A DNA stretch of 58,991 nucleotides from Deltaproteobacteria bacterium. GTDB lineage: Bacteria > Desulfobacterota > Binatia > UBA9968. Made by a program: the position numbers and the translations under genes. This document shows positions 1 to 8,800 of the stretch, one piece after another. The stretch covers positions 1 through 58,991 of the forward strand of contig JACQUW010000185.1 in assembly GCA_016210115.1 (NCBI GenBank). The letters run 5' to 3'. How positions within the stretch are numbered: position 1 is the first letter of the stretch; each line of letters starts with the position of its first letter. A model generated the notes under the pieces. That model made no database searches. It saw only the letters and a list, made by a program, of their open reading frames with translations, and was not told the DNA's origin.

Positions 1-645
1 CAGCGTCGTCAGTCCCTTACGGAGCGCGTATCGCACCAGGCCAGGCACGTCGTGGATGTTGAGACGGTCCATGAGCTGCGCGCGGTGCGTCTCCACGGTT
101 TTTATGCTGACGTCTAGCATGTAGGCGATCTCTTTCGTATTTTTCCCTTCGGCGATGAGCTGCAGGATTTCCCGCTGCCGCGGAGTCAACGTGTGAAAGT
201 GGGCGGACTTTGCACTCGTCTTTTGCAGGTAGCCCTCGACCACCTGCCGGGAAATAGATGGAGCCAAATAGGTCCGACCGCTGGAAACAGCCGTAAGGGC
301 GATCTCGAGCTCTGCGGCGGCAGAGTCCTTGACCAAATAACCGGAGACGCCGATTTGCAGTGCCCGCGAGATGTATTCTTCATTGGTGTGCATCGAGAGG
401 ATAATGACCTTCACGGTGGGGAAATTCTTAATCACCCGCTCCGCCACTTCCAGGCCGTTCAATCCCGCCATAGCGATATCCATCAACACCACGTTGGGCT
501 CCCTTTTTTTGATGAGTTCGAAAGCGTGACGGCCATCGCTGGCTTCCCCCACGACTTCAATCAGCGGAATCTTCTCGATCAGGGAGCGGATGCCTGCGCG
601 CACCAGCGAGTGGTCGTCGGCAAGCAGGACGCGGAGCGGTTTCAT
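1..645 (-). CDS. NarL/FixJ-type response regulator (C-terminus cut by window edge)
   Basis: Read on the minus strand from an ATG at 645 the frame stays open to base 1 (215 codons). It encodes a receiver domain starting MKPLRVLLADDHSLVRAGIR, with phospho-acceptor Asp56 in VLMDIAM and the conserved Lys in GYLVKDS. A LuxR/NarL helix-turn-helix follows (LTPRQREILQLIAEGKNTKEIA, VSIKTVETHRAQLMDRL). Members are usually 210-220 residues, so only a few residues are probably missing. An alternative ATG at 650 hits a stop after two codons. It lies 7 bp downstream of the histidine kinase, so the two almost certainly form one operon and a cognate pair. The regulon cannot be inferred. Confidence 0.93.
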   Translation of the reverse strand, partial: MKPLRVLLADDHSLVRAGIRSLIEKIPLIEVVGEASDGRHAFELIKKREPNVVLMDIAMAGLNGLEVAERVIKNFPTVKVIILSMHTNEEYISRALQIGVSGYLVKDSAAAELEIALTAVSSGRTYLAPSISRQVVEGYLQKTSAKSAHFHTLTPRQREILQLIAEGKNTKEIAYMLDVSIKTVETHRAQLMDRLNIHDVPGLVRYALRKGLTTL

Positions 646-652
646 TGCATGC

Positions 653-2878
653 CTAATATACTCCCGGAGAGGCGGGAGTCGCCAGAGGAAAAATCGCATG
701 AACTTCGGTGCCTTTGCCGGGCTCGGATTTAAGCTCAAGATCGCCGCCGGCAAGGAGAACCCTCTCCGTCATCCCCAACAATCCAAGACCGCCCCCTTGT
801 GGTACTGCCGCCTGGTCGAAGCCGGCGCCATCGTCTCGGACCACCAGGTGCAGCCTATCGTCCTGCAGCCGCAATTCAACTGTGGCTGTTCGCGCGCGAG
901 CGTGGCGCACGATATTCGTTAAGGCCTCCTGCGCCACACGGAAGCATACGATTTGATGGGTCGGGTTCAGCCGAACCTCTTCATCAGCTCTAAGCTCGAA
1001 ACGCAGGCCGGCTCGCTTCGCCTGTTGATTTCCATACCAGCGCAGAGCGGCTTTCAGCCCCAGGTCATCAAGTATCTGAGGTCGTAGGTCGAGAGATAGT
1101 TGCCGCACCTGCTGAAGCAGCCGATCTACGATAAGGATGCTGTCGGCTAACCATTGGTTTAAAGTACCGGGATCGGGATAGCGGAGCACTTTTTGCAGGT
1201 TGAGTTTAATCGCCGTTAGCGCCTGGCCGATTTCGTCGTGGAGCTCACGGGCCAGGTGCCGGCGTTCGGTTTCTTGCGCCCCTAACACACGGCGCGACAG
1301 GGTCTCGGCTCTCTGGAGCGCCGATCGCAGCTTCTCCTCTGCCCGCTTCCGCTCGGTGATGTCGCGGGAGATATTCGAGGCGCCGACGATGCGGCCACCT
1401 GCATCCTTGATCGGAGATATCGCCAGCGAAACAAGGACGGGGTCGCCGCCTTTTTTAAGGGCAACAGTCTCGTAATGGTCGATGCGCTCGCCTTTCAATA
1501 TCTTGACTCTGTTCGCCTTTACCCTGTGTAGCTGGTCCGCCGCAATTAACATGGAGATCGGTTGTCCGATTGCCTCTTCGGCCGAGTAGCCGTAAATCGT
1601 TTCCGCTCCTCTGTTCCAACTGGTGATGAGTCCATCGGGCGTCCTTCCGACAATGGCATCGTGCGATGACTCCACGATGGCCGCCAGTTGAAATTTGGAT
1701 TGTTCCAATCTCGCGCGCTCTATGGCGGTGGCCAGCACGTTGGCTATCCCTTGAAGGAACTGGACATCATTCTCACCAAAAGCCCGTTTTTTATTCGTGT
1801 CGACACCCAATACGCCAAACGGCCGCTCCCGCCCCTGAATAACGACACTCATCCCGCTAACGACTTCGTGATTATTGAGGAGGGCAGGGACTGCGAAGCG
1901 TCTCTCCTTGCGATAATCCTCCACGATTATCGGTTCACTGCGGAGAAGAGTATAGCCAGCCTGAGAACCTGTCCCCGCACGTACCGTAGCGCTCCCGACA
2001 TAGCCTTTTTTCCAGCCAAAACCGGCGCGCAGCAGGAGGGACTCACCATCGGAGAGCAGTTCCAAAAGCTTGCAATAGTCCACCTGCAGGGTTAGGGCGA
2101 CGAGATCAACCGTCTCATTCAGCAACGCGCGGAGATCGGACCGCGCCAGAGCAAGATGTGCGATGTGAGTTAAGAGCGCCTGCTGGCGCGTGCGGGTTGT
2201 AAGCTCGTCGTTGGCTGCCTTCAGTTTCTTTGCCTGCTGGGTTACGCTCTCAAGGAGTTGGGCGTTGCGGACGGCCAGCGCGACCTTCCCGGCGAGCATC
2301 GAGAGAAACTCGATCTCATCAGTTTTGAATTGGTGGACTTTCCTGTAGTGGAGCGAGAGTACTCCCAACCTCTTTTCGATAGAGACCAGAGGAATCCCCA
2401 AATAGGAGACCATGCGATGTTTGGCGGCAAATTCGGGATACCTGTTTAAGAGATCTTTGCGGAGGTCTCTAACGAAAAGATGAGCGGGACTATTGAAAGC
2501 AGCGGTGGAAAGCCTGCCCTTCGTCGCAAATATCTCCTTCCAGTCTTTGAGCGCAACATTCCACGAGTTGACAGGCTCCAATAGTCCAGACTCACTGTTG
2601 AGCAGCCTGATGAATCCGCTTGAACCAGGAAAAAGACCCTTAATTTTTTTGACGGCGATATGTAAGACGGCCTGAAGATTCAGAGAGGCGGCAATGGCCG
2701 TTTCAAGTTCCTGCAATGCTCGAACGCGCTGGAGTTCGAGTTCTGTAGCAAGCGCGCGCAGGCGGTGAGGCTTGGCTTTATACTTTCGGGATGTCTGACC
2801 AGCGCTTTTCTGAGCCGGCGCAGACGTGACGCTTGCGTTGGAATGCTGCTTCGATTTACCGTTCGAGGGCTTACTCAT
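653..2878 (-). CDS. GAF-GAF-PAS sensor histidine kinase (HisKA_3/NarX-like transmitter)
   Basis: 741 residues with a basic, Ser/Lys-rich N-terminus and no obvious membrane segment, so probably a soluble cytoplasmic sensor. Two GAF domains (about residues 55-205 and 240-390) are followed by a PAS domain (about 395-510, ending in the PAC-like NISRDITERKRAEE). Next is a HisKA_3 dimerisation domain with phospho-accepting His547 in LARELHDEIGQA. A GHKL ATPase domain closes the protein (N-box around EALTNIVRHA, G1 DDGAGFD, G2 GGLGLLGM). The ligand of the GAF/PAS domains is unknown. It is the sensor for the response regulator just downstream. Confidence 0.93.
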   Translation of the reverse strand: MSKPSNGKSKQHSNASVTSAPAQKSAGQTSRKYKAKPHRLRALATELELQRVRALQELETAIAASLNLQAVLHIAVKKIKGLFPGSSGFIRLLNSESGLLEPVNSWNVALKDWKEIFATKGRLSTAAFNSPAHLFVRDLRKDLLNRYPEFAAKHRMVSYLGIPLVSIEKRLGVLSLHYRKVHQFKTDEIEFLSMLAGKVALAVRNAQLLESVTQQAKKLKAANDELTTRTRQQALLTHIAHLALARSDLRALLNETVDLVALTLQVDYCKLLELLSDGESLLLRAGFGWKKGYVGSATVRAGTGSQAGYTLLRSEPIIVEDYRKERRFAVPALLNNHEVVSGMSVVIQGRERPFGVLGVDTNKKRAFGENDVQFLQGIANVLATAIERARLEQSKFQLAAIVESSHDAIVGRTPDGLITSWNRGAETIYGYSAEEAIGQPISMLIAADQLHRVKANRVKILKGERIDHYETVALKKGGDPVLVSLAISPIKDAGGRIVGASNISRDITERKRAEEKLRSALQRAETLSRRVLGAQETERRHLARELHDEIGQALTAIKLNLQKVLRYPDPGTLNQWLADSILIVDRLLQQVRQLSLDLRPQILDDLGLKAALRWYGNQQAKRAGLRFELRADEEVRLNPTHQIVCFRVAQEALTNIVRHARARTATVELRLQDDRLHLVVRDDGAGFDQAAVPQGGGLGLLGMTERVLLAGGDLELKSEPGKGTEVHAIFPLATPASPGVY

Positions 2879-3026
2879 GCGCTAACACATTTTGCGCTGT
2901 CCTGACATGTCAAAACCGTTGATAAAACCGGCGTTCGGCTCCCCCTCGGTGTCTTAGACATGATGATAGCCGCTGAGCCACGACCGGAGCCCGTACGGGC
3001 TCCGGGTAATGCGCTTCCTCAAAATT

Positions 3027-3267
3027 CTAGCTTTTCCGCCTCCTCGACCGGGCAGTTACAGCCTTGCGTGGCTTTGAATTTTTGCCTTTGCGGACTGGCA
3101 GTCCCACGGGTGGTTGACTCTTCAGCCATTGCACCATTTCCGATTCCAGTACCCCCGGCATAGCGAATGGCGTTACACGGCGAAGCGGCAAGCCATGATT
3201 CTTGGCTTAATCCGAATAACTTCGCGATCTCCGGCAACTGCAACCACCGATCTACACAACCTGTCAT
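3027..3267 (-). pseudogene. Small HTH/excisionase-like DNA-binding protein, frameshifted remnant
   Basis: The minus-strand frame starting at 3267 reads MTGCVDRWLQLPEIAKLFGLSQES, a typical MerR/HTH_17-like first half. A different frame then supplies the second half: NHGLPLRRVTPFAMPGVLES followed by EMVQWLKSQPPV and a basic tail ending at a TAG at 3027. Joined, these look like one short helix-turn-helix protein that has lost frame, and probably a few residues, near 3200. The first frame stays open to 3019, but the wing lies in the other frame. A TATAAT-like hexamer and an AAAGGGGG stretch precede the start. The family call rests on motif shape only. Confidence 0.5.
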
Positions 3268-3950
3268 AAGTTAGTCAATTGCCCCCTTTCTATTATAACA
3301 CCGTTTTTGCGGTGGCAGAAAAAGACCCGGCTATGACCCTAAGAGGACAGCCATTGTCCTTATATGACCCAGGTTTGTCCGCTTGACACCTTTCCCGACA
3401 ATTCCGATTCCCTATCAGGTATCTATTAACAAAAGTGATATGCATATTGCCAGCAGCTTGCCGAAAAAAGTTGCGCTCGTTTTTCTGTCTTTTACGTATT
3501 CAATCAAACCTCCGGCCCTATGACTGTACGTAAGCCTACGTAATTTCTCCGCAAACGCCCCCTTAATTGTGGCCTAGGGCAAGAAGCCTCAGCGGGAAAT
3601 TCGTCGCGACACAAGTTTTAAACGCGCTCGAACGGCGAGAATCCAGGATAGAGTGCTCGGTTCGCGGCTCCGCCGGAACGGCGCGGCGGAGGTTAGCCGG
3701 TTGCCGATTTCGGCGTTGGAATGCGATGAGGAGCGTGCAGTGCGCGCCACGGCGGAGACCGCAGTCATCCCTCGCGAAGCAGGTTAGCGACGTCTGCTGT
3801 CCGTTTCTGCGGCTTTCGTTCAATAAGACTCAGTCTGGCGGGTAACCCTACCAGGGATTCCAGGTCCTACTCCTTCTCTGCCGTTCAATATCTCCATTCA
3901 CAGCACGGAGGCTGGTCTATCTTTCTCCAATGTGCTAGCAAAAAATCGAA
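3268..3950. other. Non-coding stretch between the HTH remnant and the glycosylase
   Basis: No convincing gene. Opposing open frames at 3563-3845 overlap each other and have no ribosome-binding site. A TACGTA AGCC TACGTA motif lies near 3524-3539. Bases 3565-3840 are GC-rich and could be a dispersed intergenic repeat or a decayed gene, but I cannot compare other copies here. Confidence 0.4.
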
Positions 3951-4634
3951 ATGACGATTGAGCAACTCAACAGGATGATCATCCGCTGCGAGAAGTGCCC
4001 GCGTCTCGTCCGTTGGCGCAAGCAGGTTGCGAAGGTGCCGCCGCGCCGGTACCAAGGCCAAAAATATTGGGCGAAACCTCTCCCGGGCTTCGGAGACCCC
4101 GGGGCGCGCCTTCTGATCGTCGGTTTGGCTCCGGCCGCGCACGGGGGGAATCGGACGGGAAGAATTTTTACCGGCGATCGAAGCGGTGATTGGCTCTACC
4201 AAACTCTTTATGCTTTCGGATTTGCCAATCAGGTGACTTCGGTGCACGCGGGCGATGGGCTTAAGCTCACGGATTGTTATATCTGCGCGGCCGTCCGTTG
4301 CGCTCCGCCGGAAAACAAGCCCCTGATGGAGGAATTTGAAAACTGCCGGCCGTACCTGGTCCAGGAAATCAAGTTGCTCAAGAATATCAGAGTCGTCGTC
4401 GCCCTGGGAAAGATCGCTTTCGATTCGTTTCTAAAAGCCTATCAAGAAAGCGCTCATGTCATTCCCAAACCTCGACCGCAATTCCGCCACAGCGGCAGTT
4501 TCAATCTTCCAAATGACCTGATGCTTATCGGCTCATACCACCCCAGCCAGCAGAACACTTTCACCGGAAAGCTCACGAGGGAGATGTTTTATGAAGTGTT
4601 TAGAAAGGCGAGAGAAGCAATTGATAGTTCTTAG
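3951..4634 (+). CDS. Type-5 (UDGB-like) uracil-DNA glycosylase
   Basis: 227 residues. The N-terminal CEKCPRL (Cys13, Cys16) plus two later cysteines in the YICAAVRC and NCRPYL regions fit the 4Fe-4S cluster of family 4/5 glycosylases. The active-site loop GLAPAAHGGNRTGRIFTGD is characteristic of family 5 (UDGB), which uses Ala/His-type chemistry rather than the Asp of family 1. The C-terminal loop GSYHPSQQNTFTG is the HPS-type DNA-intercalating motif. It should remove uracil and deaminated or oxidised bases from DNA. The gene stands alone; its stop codon abuts the left arm of the inverted repeat that surrounds the next gene. Confidence 0.93.
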   Translation: MTIEQLNRMIIRCEKCPRLVRWRKQVAKVPPRRYQGQKYWAKPLPGFGDPGARLLIVGLAPAAHGGNRTGRIFTGDRSGDWLYQTLYAFGFANQVTSVHAGDGLKLTDCYICAAVRCAPPENKPLMEEFENCRPYLVQEIKLLKNIRVVVALGKIAFDSFLKAYQESAHVIPKPRPQFRHSGSFNLPNDLMLIGSYHPSQQNTFTGKLTREMFYEVFRKAREAIDSS

Positions 4635-4657
4635 TTGTGAGTTTTTAGTTTTTAGTT
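4631..4657 (+). repeat. Left arm of inverted repeat around the four-helix-bundle gene
   Basis: A 27-base T/A-rich arm containing GAGTTTTTAGTTTTTAGTT. It matches the reverse complement of 5124-5150 at 25 of 27 positions. It begins at the stop codon of the glycosylase gene. Confidence 0.85.
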
Positions 4658-4713
4658 AGTTGAATCGAAATAAGAAGACGAAAATGAGTAGTTGGGCCGG
4701 AAAGGGGATTGGG

Positions 4714-5136
4714 ATGATGAAGGAAAGTATTGTTAAAGACAAGAGCTATAGCTTCGCGTTGCGAATAATCTGTACTGTCCGTTTACTTCGCAAGCAACGG
4801 GAATACGAGTTTGCCAGACAGCTGTTCCGCTCCGGCACTGGTATTGGCGCGAACGTCGAGGAGGCCTTGGCCGGCATCAGTCGGCGTGACTTCGCCGCAA
4901 AGAGGGGGATCGCCTCAAAGGAGGCCTGTGAAACGCACTATTGGTTACGTCTGCTGCGGGATTCGCAAATTTTGGCTACTGACCAGATCGCGTCGATGGT
5001 TATGGCGGCCGAGGAACTCCTTCGTATTCTGACCGCGATTGTAAAGACAACTCAGACTGACCGTTCAAAGCTAACACCTCAAACCAACAAATCAGAACTC
5101 GAACCTCAAAAATCAAAACTAAAAACTAAAGACTAA
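4714..5136 (+). CDS. Four-helix-bundle protein, 23S rRNA intervening-sequence (S23/IVP) family
   Basis: About 140 residues from the ATG at 4714, which follows AAAGGGGATTGGG. Upstream in-frame starts (ATG 4684, TTG 4660) lack as good a site. The hallmarks are SFALRIICTVRLLRKQREYE, then LFRSGTGIGANVEEALAG and FAAKRGIASKEACETHYWLRLL, followed by a fourth helix ending in a Lys/Gln-rich tail. The family folds as a pentamer-forming four-helix bundle of unknown cellular role. It is often encoded in insertions inside 23S rRNA genes or in inverted-repeat cassettes elsewhere. Here its 3' end runs into the right repeat arm, so the tail residues are repeat-encoded. Confidence 0.85.
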   Translation: MMKESIVKDKSYSFALRIICTVRLLRKQREYEFARQLFRSGTGIGANVEEALAGISRRDFAAKRGIASKEACETHYWLRLLRDSQILATDQIASMVMAAEELLRILTAIVKTTQTDRSKLTPQTNKSELEPQKSKLKTKD

Positions 5137-5150
5137 AAACTCAAAACTAA
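5124..5150 (-). repeat. Right arm of inverted repeat around the four-helix-bundle gene
   Basis: AACTAAAGACTAAAAACTC followed by AAAACTAA. It is the complement of the arm at 4631-4657 (25/27) and overlaps the stop codon of the four-helix-bundle gene. Similar ACTAAAA units extend a little further left, to about 5114. Confidence 0.85.
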
Positions 5151-5159
5151 TGTTTTTCC

Positions 5160-5212
5160 CGCCTTCTGCTTACCGCCTTCTGCCTTCTGCTTACCGCCTA
5201 CTGCTTACTCCC
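5160..5212. repeat. Pyrimidine-rich tandem repeat (CTTCTGCTTACCGC units)
   Basis: Repeated units of CTTCTGCTTACCGC, CTTCTGC and CTACTGCTTAC lie directly right of the inverted-repeat cassette. Translating through it gives the spurious repeat SAYRLLPSAYRLL. This is one reason the start of the next gene is placed further down at 5240. Confidence 0.7.
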
Positions 5213-5239
5213 ACCGCCGCGCGTGGTATAAAGAAGTTT

Positions 5240-8134
5240 ATGGATTTTAAGCGAGACGAAAAATACACGGAGATTGCCTCCGAGCTCCGAAAAAGGCTGG
5301 AGGGCGAGGTGCGCTTTGATCGTTACTCGCGCCTGCTCTACTCGACCGACGCCTCTATGTATGAGATCGAGCCGATTGGGGTCGTGATCCCGCGGGATAG
5401 GGGAGACGTGCAGGCCGTGATCGAGATTGCGAATCGGTTTGGTGTGCCTGTTCTTCCGAGGGGCGGCGGCACTTCCCTGGCGGGACAGACCGTGGGGCAC
5501 GCGATTGTCCTGGACTTCTCGAAGCACATGAACAGGGTGCTGGAGGTGAACAAAGAGGAGCTCTGGTGCCGCGTTCAGCCGGGGCTGGTTCAGGATGAGC
5601 TCAATGCGCACGTAAGGTCCATGGGCCTTCAGTTTGGACCGGACACCTCCACCTCCAACAGAGCGACGATCGGCGGCATGATCGGCAACAACTCAGCCGG
5701 CGCTCATTCGCTCACATACGGCAAGACTCTCGACCATGTTCTTGAGCTCACGGCCTTTTTATCGGATGGCAGCGAAGTGATCCTGAAAGATCTCATCGGG
5801 GAAACTGTCGAGAGCAAAACGAAATCGGATACTCTCGAAGGACGACTCTATCGTGAAATGATTCGCCTGGTGCAGGCGCACAAGAGCGAGATTCTCGCGC
5901 GCTATCCCAAAATCATTCGCCGGGTGTCGGGCTACAACCTGGACGAGTTTGTTAAGGCGAAGCCGTTTAATCTCTCTCGTATGATCGTGGGTTCCGAGGG
6001 AACTCTCGCCTGTGTGGTCGAGGCAAAGATGCGCCTGGTGCCGAAACCCAAGTTCACGGCGCTAAGCGTGGTCCATTTTAACGATGATCACGAGGCGCTG
6101 GAGGCCTCTCAGGCCATTCTCGAAACAAGGCCCTATGCCCTGGAGTCAACCGATAAGATGATCCTCGATCTCGCCCGCGGGAATATCGAGCAGTCCAGGC
6201 GACTGGGTTTTGTCCAGGGAAATCCGAGCTCGCTTCTTATGGTTGAGTATGCCGGCGAAAACGAAGAGTCGGTCAGAGAACAGGTTTACGCTCTCGAGGA
6301 GCTGCGCAAAGCCCGCGGTATCGGATACGCCGCGACGCTTGCCTTTAAGCCGGAGGAAGTTCGCGCCGTCTGGGGAGTTCGAAAAGCGGGCCTGGGTTTG
6401 CTCCTCGGGACAAAAGGAAACAAGAAGCCGATCGCGTTTGTAGAAGACACCGCCGTAGAGCCGGCCAGGCTGCCGGAATTTATCAAGCGATTCAGGGAGA
6501 TCCTCGGACGGCACGACGCGCGCGCCGGCTATTATGGCCACTGCTCTGTGGGCTGCATGCACATCCGGCCTTTGATCAATCTCAAAGAACAGAGCGAAGT
6601 CGATAAGATGGTCTCGATCGCGAATGAGATTACCGATCTCGTCCTTGAGTTCAACGGCGCGCTCTCCGGAGAGCATGGCGATGGCCTGGCGCGGAGCCAC
6701 TTCAATGAGAAGCTTTACGGTCCGGTGCTTTACCGGGCCTTTCGAGAGATCAAGCGGGCCTTTGATCCGAAGAATCTCATGAATCCCGGAAAGATCGTCG
6801 ATGCTCCGGCCATGACCGAGTCCCTGCGTATCGGGCCGACGTACAAGACCTGGCAACCGGAGACGCTCCTGGATTTCAGCTCCCAGGGCGGTTTTGCCGC
6901 GGCCGTTGAGATGTGCAGTGGAATGGGCGAATGCCGCAAGAAGCTGGATGGAACCATGTGTCCTTCCTATATGGCCACGCTCGACGAGGAGCATTCGACG
7001 CGCGGCAGAGCCAACGCCCTGCGGGCCGTGCTTTCGGGAAAGGTCCCCAAGGAAGATTTTACCGGGAAGAGACTGTACGAGGTTTTGGATCTCTGCCTCG
7101 AATGCAAGGCGTGCAAAGCCGAGTGCCCCTCCAACGTGGATATGGCGAAGCTGAAATACGAATTTCTCCGCCATTATTATGAGGCGAATGGTCTGCCGCT
7201 GCGGAACCGGCTGTTTGGCCGGATCGAAAGCCTAAACCGTTGGGGCTCGCGATTCGCGCCGCTCGCCAACCGAATCGTAAAGTCAAAGGCCAACCGGTGG
7301 TTCTTGGAACGAGTAGCCGGCGTCGATCCAAGACGTCCTTTGCCGCACTTTGCCGGGGAAACTTTTGAAGATTGGTTCCGAACCAGTTCCGTTACTGATA
7401 GTGGCGTCAAAGGTGAGGTAGTTCTTTTTCATGACACGTTCAACAACTTCAATACCCCCGCCGTCGCCATTGCCGCCACCCGGTTGTTGCATCAATCAGG
7501 CTATAGAGTCGTGCTCGTCGACAAGAAATGCTGCGGGCGGCCGATGATTTCCAAAGGGATGCTGAAAGAAGCGAGACAGAATGCGGTCTGGAACGTGGAT
7601 CGCCTGTTTTCTTACGCGCAAAAGGGAACGGCCGTCGTGGGACTGGAGCCCTCTTGCTTGCTTACGCTCAGAGACGAATACCCCGACATGCTCCGAAGCG
7701 AGGCGGCTCGGACTGTCGCGCGCCAAAGCTTTCTGCTTGAAGAATTCATATTGAGGGAGAAAGAGGCGGGCCGCTTAATCATGGATGTCAAAAAGAACGG
7801 CGCCAAAGCGCTCCTTCACGGCCACTGCCATCAGAAAGCCCTCGTAGGAACGGCGCCCACGGTTTCCGTGCTTCGGTTGGCAGGGTATGACGTGCAGGAG
7901 GTCGATTCGGGCTGCTGCGGGATGGCGGGCTCCTTCGGATTTGAAAAAGAGCACTATGATCTTTCCGTCGCCATAGCCAATCGCCGGCTGATTCCCGCGG
8001 TAAAAGCGGCAGAGCCCAAAACAGAAATCGTCGCCTCCGGAATCTCCTGCCGCCAGCAAATCGAGCACCTCAGCGGCCGCAAAGCAAAGCACCCGGCGGA
8101 ACTGCTGTGGGAAAGTGTGAGCCGCCGTTCGTGA
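5240..8134 (+). CDS. FAD-linked oxidase fused to Fe-S/CCG reductase module (YdiJ-like D-2-hydroxyacid dehydrogenase)
   Basis: About 964 residues from the ATG at 5240. An in-frame ATG at 5150 would translate an intergenic tandem repeat. Order: FAD_binding_4 (VIPRDRGDVQAVIEIANRFG, PRGGGTSLAGQ, GGMIGNNSAG), FAD-oxidase C-terminal domain (GYYGHCSVGCMHIRP, LSGEHGDGLARS, AFDPKNLMNPGKI), then a 4Fe-4S dicluster region (CSGMGECRKK, CLECKACKAECPSNVDMAK). Two CCG-type modules close the protein (KKCCGRPMISKGM and GCCGMAGSFGFE). This matches the one-polypeptide fusion of glycolate/lactate dehydrogenase parts seen in E. coli YdiJ (1018 aa), which oxidises D-2-hydroxyacids such as 2-hydroxyglutarate and passes electrons to quinone. 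The substrate here is not determinable. Confidence 0.9.
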   Translation: MDFKRDEKYTEIASELRKRLEGEVRFDRYSRLLYSTDASMYEIEPIGVVIPRDRGDVQAVIEIANRFGVPVLPRGGGTSLAGQTVGHAIVLDFSKHMNRVLEVNKEELWCRVQPGLVQDELNAHVRSMGLQFGPDTSTSNRATIGGMIGNNSAGAHSLTYGKTLDHVLELTAFLSDGSEVILKDLIGETVESKTKSDTLEGRLYREMIRLVQAHKSEILARYPKIIRRVSGYNLDEFVKAKPFNLSRMIVGSEGTLACVVEAKMRLVPKPKFTALSVVHFNDDHEALEASQAILETRPYALESTDKMILDLARGNIEQSRRLGFVQGNPSSLLMVEYAGENEESVREQVYALEELRKARGIGYAATLAFKPEEVRAVWGVRKAGLGLLLGTKGNKKPIAFVEDTAVEPARLPEFIKRFREILGRHDARAGYYGHCSVGCMHIRPLINLKEQSEVDKMVSIANEITDLVLEFNGALSGEHGDGLARSHFNEKLYGPVLYRAFREIKRAFDPKNLMNPGKIVDAPAMTESLRIGPTYKTWQPETLLDFSSQGGFAAAVEMCSGMGECRKKLDGTMCPSYMATLDEEHSTRGRANALRAVLSGKVPKEDFTGKRLYEVLDLCLECKACKAECPSNVDMAKLKYEFLRHYYEANGLPLRNRLFGRIESLNRWGSRFAPLANRIVKSKANRWFLERVAGVDPRRPLPHFAGETFEDWFRTSSVTDSGVKGEVVLFHDTFNNFNTPAVAIAATRLLHQSGYRVVLVDKKCCGRPMISKGMLKEARQNAVWNVDRLFSYAQKGTAVVGLEPSCLLTLRDEYPDMLRSEAARTVARQSFLLEEFILREKEAGRLIMDVKKNGAKALLHGHCHQKALVGTAPTVSVLRLAGYDVQEVDSGCCGMAGSFGFEKEHYDLSVAIANRRLIPAVKAAEPKTEIVASGISCRQQIEHLSGRKAKHPAELLWESVSRRS

Positions 8135-8184
8135 TCGTCAACAAACTTGCGCTGGCGTATCTAGATTTCGGTTAAGAATGAACC

Positions 8185-8564
8185 ATGGATGACGTGCGCG
8201 TCGTTGGATATTACCCGCTGCCGGCTTTCGTCGTAGCCGACAAGAAAGGACTCTTTGCGCGCGAAGCGCTTGCGGTGACGTTTGAGATCGCGACTTTTGC
8301 TCCCGAGCATAACCGCGGCATGGCCGAAGGACGATGGGATACCAGTCTCACGAGCCCAGACACAATGCTTGCCAGGGCGACTCGCGACGGTCATGATTTT
8401 GTCCTTTATTTAATGGCGGAGAAGGGTCTGCAGGTGAAACTCGTAGGCGCCAAAGAGATCAAATCGCCGCAGAGCTTAGGGGAAAAAAGCTAGCGGGCGA
8501 TCCGGGCGACTCGAATTACGAACAGAAAGGGGAAACGTTCACCCTTCGACCATTTCAGGGCTAA
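8185..8564 (+). pseudogene. NMT1/SsuA-like solute-binding protein, frameshifted and truncated
   Basis: The first frame (8185-8493) reads VRVVGYYPLPAFVVADKKGL then FAREALAVTFEIA, the N-terminal lobe of NMT1-like binding proteins. It lacks a signal peptide. Near 8470 the reading shifts to another frame that continues with the expected ELRGKKLAGDPGDSNYE and then runs into unrelated sequence, stopping at 8564. Complete homologues are about 300 residues, so more than half is missing. No strong ribosome-binding site is visible. Confidence 0.7.
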
Positions 8565-8609
8565 AAGTCCATCATTCCCGAATCCCTCCTATCAGGAATC
8601 CGGACTGGA

Positions 8610-8632
8610 CCCCCGATAAGGACATTCGGGGG
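8610..8632. repeat. Intergenic hairpin within a repeat-like spacer
   Basis: Perfect 7-bp stem CCCCCGA / TCGGGGG around a 9-base loop, followed by TGACA and no T-run. It sits in the 8565-8800 spacer, which otherwise holds no gene. The flanking words (CATTCCCGAATCCC, ATTCGGGGGTGACA) look like one of the short mobile intergenic repeats common in such genomes. Confidence 0.5.
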
Positions 8633-8800
8633 TGACAAAGTATGAACTTCAGGAATCCTCTTTTTAGACGCAGTAACTTGCTGCGGTCGTAGTTCATCCC
8701 TCTTTAGAGATGGATCTCTGGCAGCTTATCGGATTGCGCCTGATTTTCTGTGACGATCACCCCGCTTGACCATTTTCTCTTAGCCATTTACATTTCTTTC

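Noticed and set aside
2903..2913. TGACATGTCA palindrome with a TTGACA -35-like box before the histidine kinase
   Set aside because: The -10 position at proper spacing (ATGTGT) is poor and would put the transcription start on the start codon; not enough to call a promoter.
3563..3845. Opposing ORFs of 86 and 92 residues
   Set aside because: They fully overlap, lack ribosome-binding sites and have Arg/Ser/Cys-rich low-sense composition; more likely a GC-rich non-coding or repeat segment.
6146..7174. 342-residue ORF antisense to the YdiJ-like dehydrogenase
   Set aside because: Shadow of a strongly supported gene with intact FAD and Fe-S motifs on the other strand.
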